Origin: Ornithodoros turicata
Taxonomy: Eukaryota; Arthropoda; Arachnida; Ixodida; Argasidae
Reading direction: 5' to 3'
Assembly (NCBI RefSeq): GCF_037126465.1
Contig: NC_088209.1
Span: 2,852,001-2,916,000 of the forward strand
DNA: 64,000 bases
Part shown: positions 60,794-64,000 of the stretch, one piece after another
How positions within the stretch are numbered: position 1 is the first letter of the stretch
Layout: each line of letters begins with the position of its first letter
Notes under the pieces: generated by a model
What the model saw: only the letters and a program-made list of their open reading frames with translations
What the model was told of the DNA's origin: nothing
The model's database searches: none
Program-made: the position numbers and the translations under genes

Positions 60794-62797
60794 TTACTGA
60801 TTGTGTATCATCGTGTATGATGTGAAAAATGGCAGACAAGTGATAATACAATAAATAGACTCATAGTGCAAGGACTGTAATGGGCCGCCGTACACGTTGA
60901 TGCCGTGCGGCTGTAACGTTGCAAATTTCGAAATGAAAAAGGATTCTCGATTTTTGCGTTTGATGTCATTAGCGTACCCGGATTCTAAAATGGTGATAAG
61001 TATATGCGTATGCAGATCATGTCCCGGAAGATTAAAATGTAGCGATACAGGTGACTGGCGTTTATTAACAATATCTGATTTATGGCCATAAAATCTTTCA
61101 CGGATGGTGTTACGTGTTTCGCCTATGTATTGTTTATTGCACAATTTGCATGTAATGAGATAGCAAACATTGAATGAGTTACAGTGAAGAGACTGCCGAA
61201 TAGAGAAAACGAAACCATTAACAGTGCTACAGGTGGAGGTACATGTTGCAATAAATAAGCAAGTTTGGCAGCGGTTGCTGTTGCAAGGAGCGCAACCGGG
61301 ACTCTGTTGATTATTGCGTGAGGAAGTGAGTAAGTCGCGTATGTTACGTGATCTCCGAAATGTAATAGTCGGAGCATTAGGGAAAATGTCTTTGAGATAT
61401 TCATCGGCGTGGAGTATGTTTAAATGGCGTTTGAACACAGATCCTACATTACGGAGTGTGCGGTTGTAAGGTGTAATGAAAGTACATTTATTATGACTTG
61501 ATGCCTTATTGGATTCACGAGAAAGCAACCTTTCCCTGTCTAGGGAGGTGGCTCTGGCTAGGGCATTGTCGATGAGATCGTCGGGATATCTACGCTCCTT
61601 GAAGTCATTGCACATGTCCTTTGCATGCTTCAAAAAATCTTGTGTATTGGAACATATGCGTTTTAAACGTGTGAGTTGTCCAAATGGAATGTTTCGCTTT
61701 TGGATATTAAGGTGATGGCTGTTGAAATGAAGGTACTGCCGTTTGTCAGTCGGCTTCTTATAGAGATCTGTGACGAGTTTACCCGACTCGAGAGAAACAG
61801 TGACGTCTAGAAAGTTGATTGAATTACGAGAGTAGTTGCACGTGAATTTGATGGAATTGTGTCGTGAGTTAAAATGATCAAAATATGAGAGTAGAGAGGT
61901 TTCGTCAGCTGTCCAGATGGCAAAAATATCATCAATGTATCGCAGGAATACTAATGGTGTCACTGGAAAAGACTCTAAGGCTCTTTGTTCAAAAAGGCCC
62001 ATGAAGAGGTTTGCGTAATTGGGTGAAACACGGGAACCCATCGCTGCGCCCTGAACTTGGACATAATGTTTGTCGTTAAAAACAAAGTTGTTGTACTGCA
62101 AGACTAACTCAAGAAGACAGATAATGGTTTTAGTTTGAAGAAGATCAGACGGAAAGGAGGAAAGAAAAAGCTCTACAGCGTTGACACCTTCATCATGGGG
62201 AATATTTGTATATAATGACGTCACATCCATAGTTACCAGTATAGCGTTGTTGAGGTTAGGAGAACTGTTATTAATGGAATTTATTTGGGCAAGGAAGTCG
62301 TTAGTGTCCTTTACATAAGAGGGAAGTTGTGGAGGAATATGCTTGATGCAGTGATCTAAGACGAGGGATATTTTCCCACTCGGTGTATTAACACCCGAAA
62401 TTATAGGCCTGCCAGGGTGGTTAATTTTGTGCATCTTAATAAGGAGATAAAAAGAACCAGGCGTGGTGTTCTTTGGCTTAATAAAGTCTGCTATATTGCG
62501 CGGGAGAGAGTTGTCTTTGGTAAGTTCTAAGATCTCCTTGTTGATTATTTGGCAGAATAATGACGTCGGGTCGCCATCAAGAGGTCTGTAAAAAGTCTCA
62601 TCATCAAGGTGTTTGTTTGCCTCATCTATGTAGGCCGATGCATTCATAACGACTATTCCGCCATCTTTGTCAGCAGGTCTAATAATGATATCTTTACGTC
62701 TCTTAAGATTCATTAAGGCCGTCCTTTCTGCTTTAGATAAGTTAAAATTATTAGCGTTGTTATCAATGACAGTTAGGCATTTAATATCGTTATAAAT
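60794..62797 (-). CDS. Penelope-like element reverse transcriptase with GIY-YIG endonuclease
   Basis: One open frame of about 668 codons. RT: IIIRPADKDGGIVVMN, SFYLLIKMHKINHPGRPIIS, TMDVTSLYTNIPHDEG (catalytic Asp), GAAMGSRVSPNYANLFMG, FLRYIDDIFAIW (catalytic DD). Linker: CAPCNSNRCQTC. Endonuclease: CYLITCKLCNKQYIGETRNT, RERFYGHKSDI, FNLPGHD and KNRESFFISKFATLQPHGIN. It copies RNA into DNA primed at a nick made by GIY-YIG. No ATG starts the frame; TTTATTGTTTCAG before 62797 looks like a splice acceptor, so an upstream exon may exist, or the copy is 5'-truncated by about 150-200 residues. Catalytic residues are intact. Confidence 0.95.
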   Translation of the reverse strand: MYNDIKCLTVIDNNANNFNLSKAERTALMNLKRRKDIIIRPADKDGGIVVMNASAYIDEANKHLDDETFYRPLDGDPTSLFCQIINKEILELTKDNSLPRNIADFIKPKNTTPGSFYLLIKMHKINHPGRPIISGVNTPSGKISLVLDHCIKHIPPQLPSYVKDTNDFLAQINSINNSSPNLNNAILVTMDVTSLYTNIPHDEGVNAVELFLSSFPSDLLQTKTIICLLELVLQYNNFVFNDKHYVQVQGAAMGSRVSPNYANLFMGLFEQRALESFPVTPLVFLRYIDDIFAIWTADETSLLSYFDHFNSRHNSIKFTCNYSRNSINFLDVTVSLESGKLVTDLYKKPTDKRQYLHFNSHHLNIQKRNIPFGQLTRLKRICSNTQDFLKHAKDMCNDFKERRYPDDLIDNALARATSLDRERLLSRESNKASSHNKCTFITPYNRTLRNVGSVFKRHLNILHADEYLKDIFPNAPTITFRRSRNIRDLLTSSRNNQQSPGCAPCNSNRCQTCLFIATCTSTCSTVNGFVFSIRQSLHCNSFNVCYLITCKLCNKQYIGETRNTIRERFYGHKSDIVNKRQSPVSLHFNLPGHDLHTHILITILESGYANDIKRKNRESFFISKFATLQPHGINVYGGPLQSLHYESIYCIITCLPFFTSYTMIHNQ

Positions 62798-62810
62798 CTG
62801 AAACAATAAA

Positions 62811-63600
62811 GCGAGTTAGGAAGCTAGATTTAACAAGGGATAATACATTATGTGTCACATGAAATGTGCCAAACCTCGTGCACAGGTTAGCCAGACTTCC
62901 CACATATGCTGTTACTTGAGGTCCAAAGACAATTGTTTTGTTTGTTAGCAGTAAGATCAATTAACTATGACAACTGAGGCTACAGCAAGGGTGTCAGTAA
63001 GGCATTACCTGAACAGGATGCAAACAATGCACGTTGACTTATAATATCCGCGATTATTTACATTCTGTGCATATTTCTTCCACACTCGGGGAAAATATGC
63101 ATGACCCAAGCTGAGTTATTATGAATTAATAACCAAAAAAGGAAGATCTGTATCTTTAGAGCACCGGTACCCTGTAGCAGGGCCGCTGAAGCATCACACA
63201 TGATATCAACCTGATGTTAAGTGATGATACAGGTTAACCAACAGGGTAAGAGCACACGATTACAGATGGAGGATAAGGCAATAGATAACAATAGGGTAAT
63301 AATCGCACTGAGAGGATAAAGTTATAGGAACCCACACGCTAGGAAGAATACAAAGCAAAAGGTGCACGAAACATGGCATTACATGCACACAACTAACCTT
63401 CAATTCACGAAATCCAACAGCTTTCGGTCTTCCAAGGTACACACACAGAAACAGGTCCAGATACCACTAGTAAGGCATGAAATACAGTCACAGCACTGCG
63501 GGGCACCAAAACCACCAAAACTACAACGAAAGACGCTTCCCGAACGAGAGCTCTCTGGACATGCGTCCGAACGCTTCCAAGATTTCCCTTCCAAATGAGC
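62811..63600. other. Sequence upstream of the Penelope frame
   Basis: No recognised coding family. On the minus strand GAATTGAAG followed by GTTAGT near 63395-63410 could be a splice donor for a leader exon reaching the acceptor at 62798. This is only suggestive. Confidence 0.35.
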
Positions 63601-63619
63601 TGGAGGAATCAGCAATCAG

Positions 63620-63880
63620 CCGCCGGCTCTAAAGCGAAACCATCCGCCGGAAGCTGCCGTTTACGCAATGGTCCAGGGAAAATGGCGGGCGCCCAAACCA
63701 CGTGATCCCCAGGAGCCACTCACAGCGTCTCCGCTGGCCAGCGCGGGAAAAAAGCTCGGGCCCAGTGCGCATGCGCAGACCGACCTGCTTTCCCTTCTCT
63801 CCTCGGGTTTTTCGTCTCTCCTCTCGTCCCCCTTATCCCCCCAGCCTCGTCCGTTTGTCTTCGGCGCTTGCTGTAGAGCA
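63620..63880. promoter_or_regulatory. GC-rich promoter-like segment
   Basis: Contains AAAATGGCGG (YY1-like, about 63679), CACGTGAT (E-box, about 63699) and TGCGCATGCGCA (NRF1-like, about 63766), with many CpGs, in an otherwise AT-rich region. Such clusters mark bidirectional housekeeping promoters in animals. It could drive a gene to the right of the window, or a minus-strand transcript running into the Penelope element. Confidence 0.55.
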
Positions 63881-64000
63881 ACGATCATGCTGTCCCAAAG
63901 CAGACAATCAAAAGGCGATGGTGTATGACAAATCAACTTTATTTGTCATCGGAAACTGCCTCGAAAAAGCTACAGTACATATCTTTTTACGTCTTGTAAC

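Overview
The window is a piece of a metazoan nuclear genome, most likely a tick or another chelicerate. The evidence is spliced genes with long introns, AATAAA polyadenylation signals, a tRNA-derived SINE whose body resembles tick SINEs, and a dense mix of animal transposable elements: Polinton/Maverick, BEL/Pao, Ty3/Gypsy, Penelope-like, non-LTR, hAT and mariner-like MITEs. There is no bacterial gene organisation. The species assignment is an inference from content.

Region 1 (about 2.9-30.2 kb, + strand) is one host gene. I could rebuild it from seven exons (2930-3200, 8468-8609, 11796-11923, 13960-14077, 14694-14873, 18820-18939, 29933-30124). All six junctions have GT/AG ends and matching phases. 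The last exon is followed by AATAAA 27 bases after the stop. The product looks like a secreted glycoside-hydrolase-18 (chitinase-like) fold without the catalytic acidic motif; the fold call is tentative. Its introns are packed with foldback elements and MITEs, remnants of Penelope, non-LTR and Gypsy elements, and a striking 7.6-kb array. That array has 20 direct copies of a nearly invariant unit with a strict 385-bp period, each carrying a tRNA-Thr-like sequence with intact A and B boxes and a T-run terminator. An inverted, better-preserved tRNA-like copy sits at the left edge.

Region 2 (about 31.3-48 kb) is a nested insertion. A degenerate BEL/Pao retrotransposon (minus strand) was split in its pol 3' end by a Polinton/Maverick element at 32485-45787, with a perfect 6-bp target duplication (ATGGCT) and ~0.7-kb terminal inverted repeats. 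The Polinton carries a nearly complete virus-like set: packaging ATPase, chromodomain integrase, two jelly-roll capsid candidates (the major one frameshifted in a T run), a basic virion-type protein, an adenain-like protease, protein-primed PolB, several small conserved proteins, and at its right end a secreted two-repeat cysteine protein I do not recognise. PolB appears to have its ATG assembled by splicing of a 54-bp intron. Most + strand genes overlap by a few bases, as in a compact viral genome.

Region 3 (48.9-54.6 kb) is a very young BEL/Pao element with identical 124-bp LTRs, a 5-bp target duplication, a tRNA-Phe primer site and a 1636-codon open frame. It has an in-frame TGA in gag and has lost the aspartic-protease active-site segment, which is replaced by an inverted 38-bp copy of its own integrase code.

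Region 4 (55.4-59.4 kb) is a large imperfect palindrome (arms ~0.8-0.9 kb) carrying two opposed copies of an unidentified coding segment. It is interrupted by a hAT-type MITE with a perfect 8-bp duplication and by a second hairpin.

Region 5 (60.2-63.8 kb) has a Penelope-like element (minus strand) with intact RT and GIY-YIG domains and a hammerhead-like motif downstream. It ends with a GC-rich promoter-like segment with NRF1-, YY1- and E-box-like sites.
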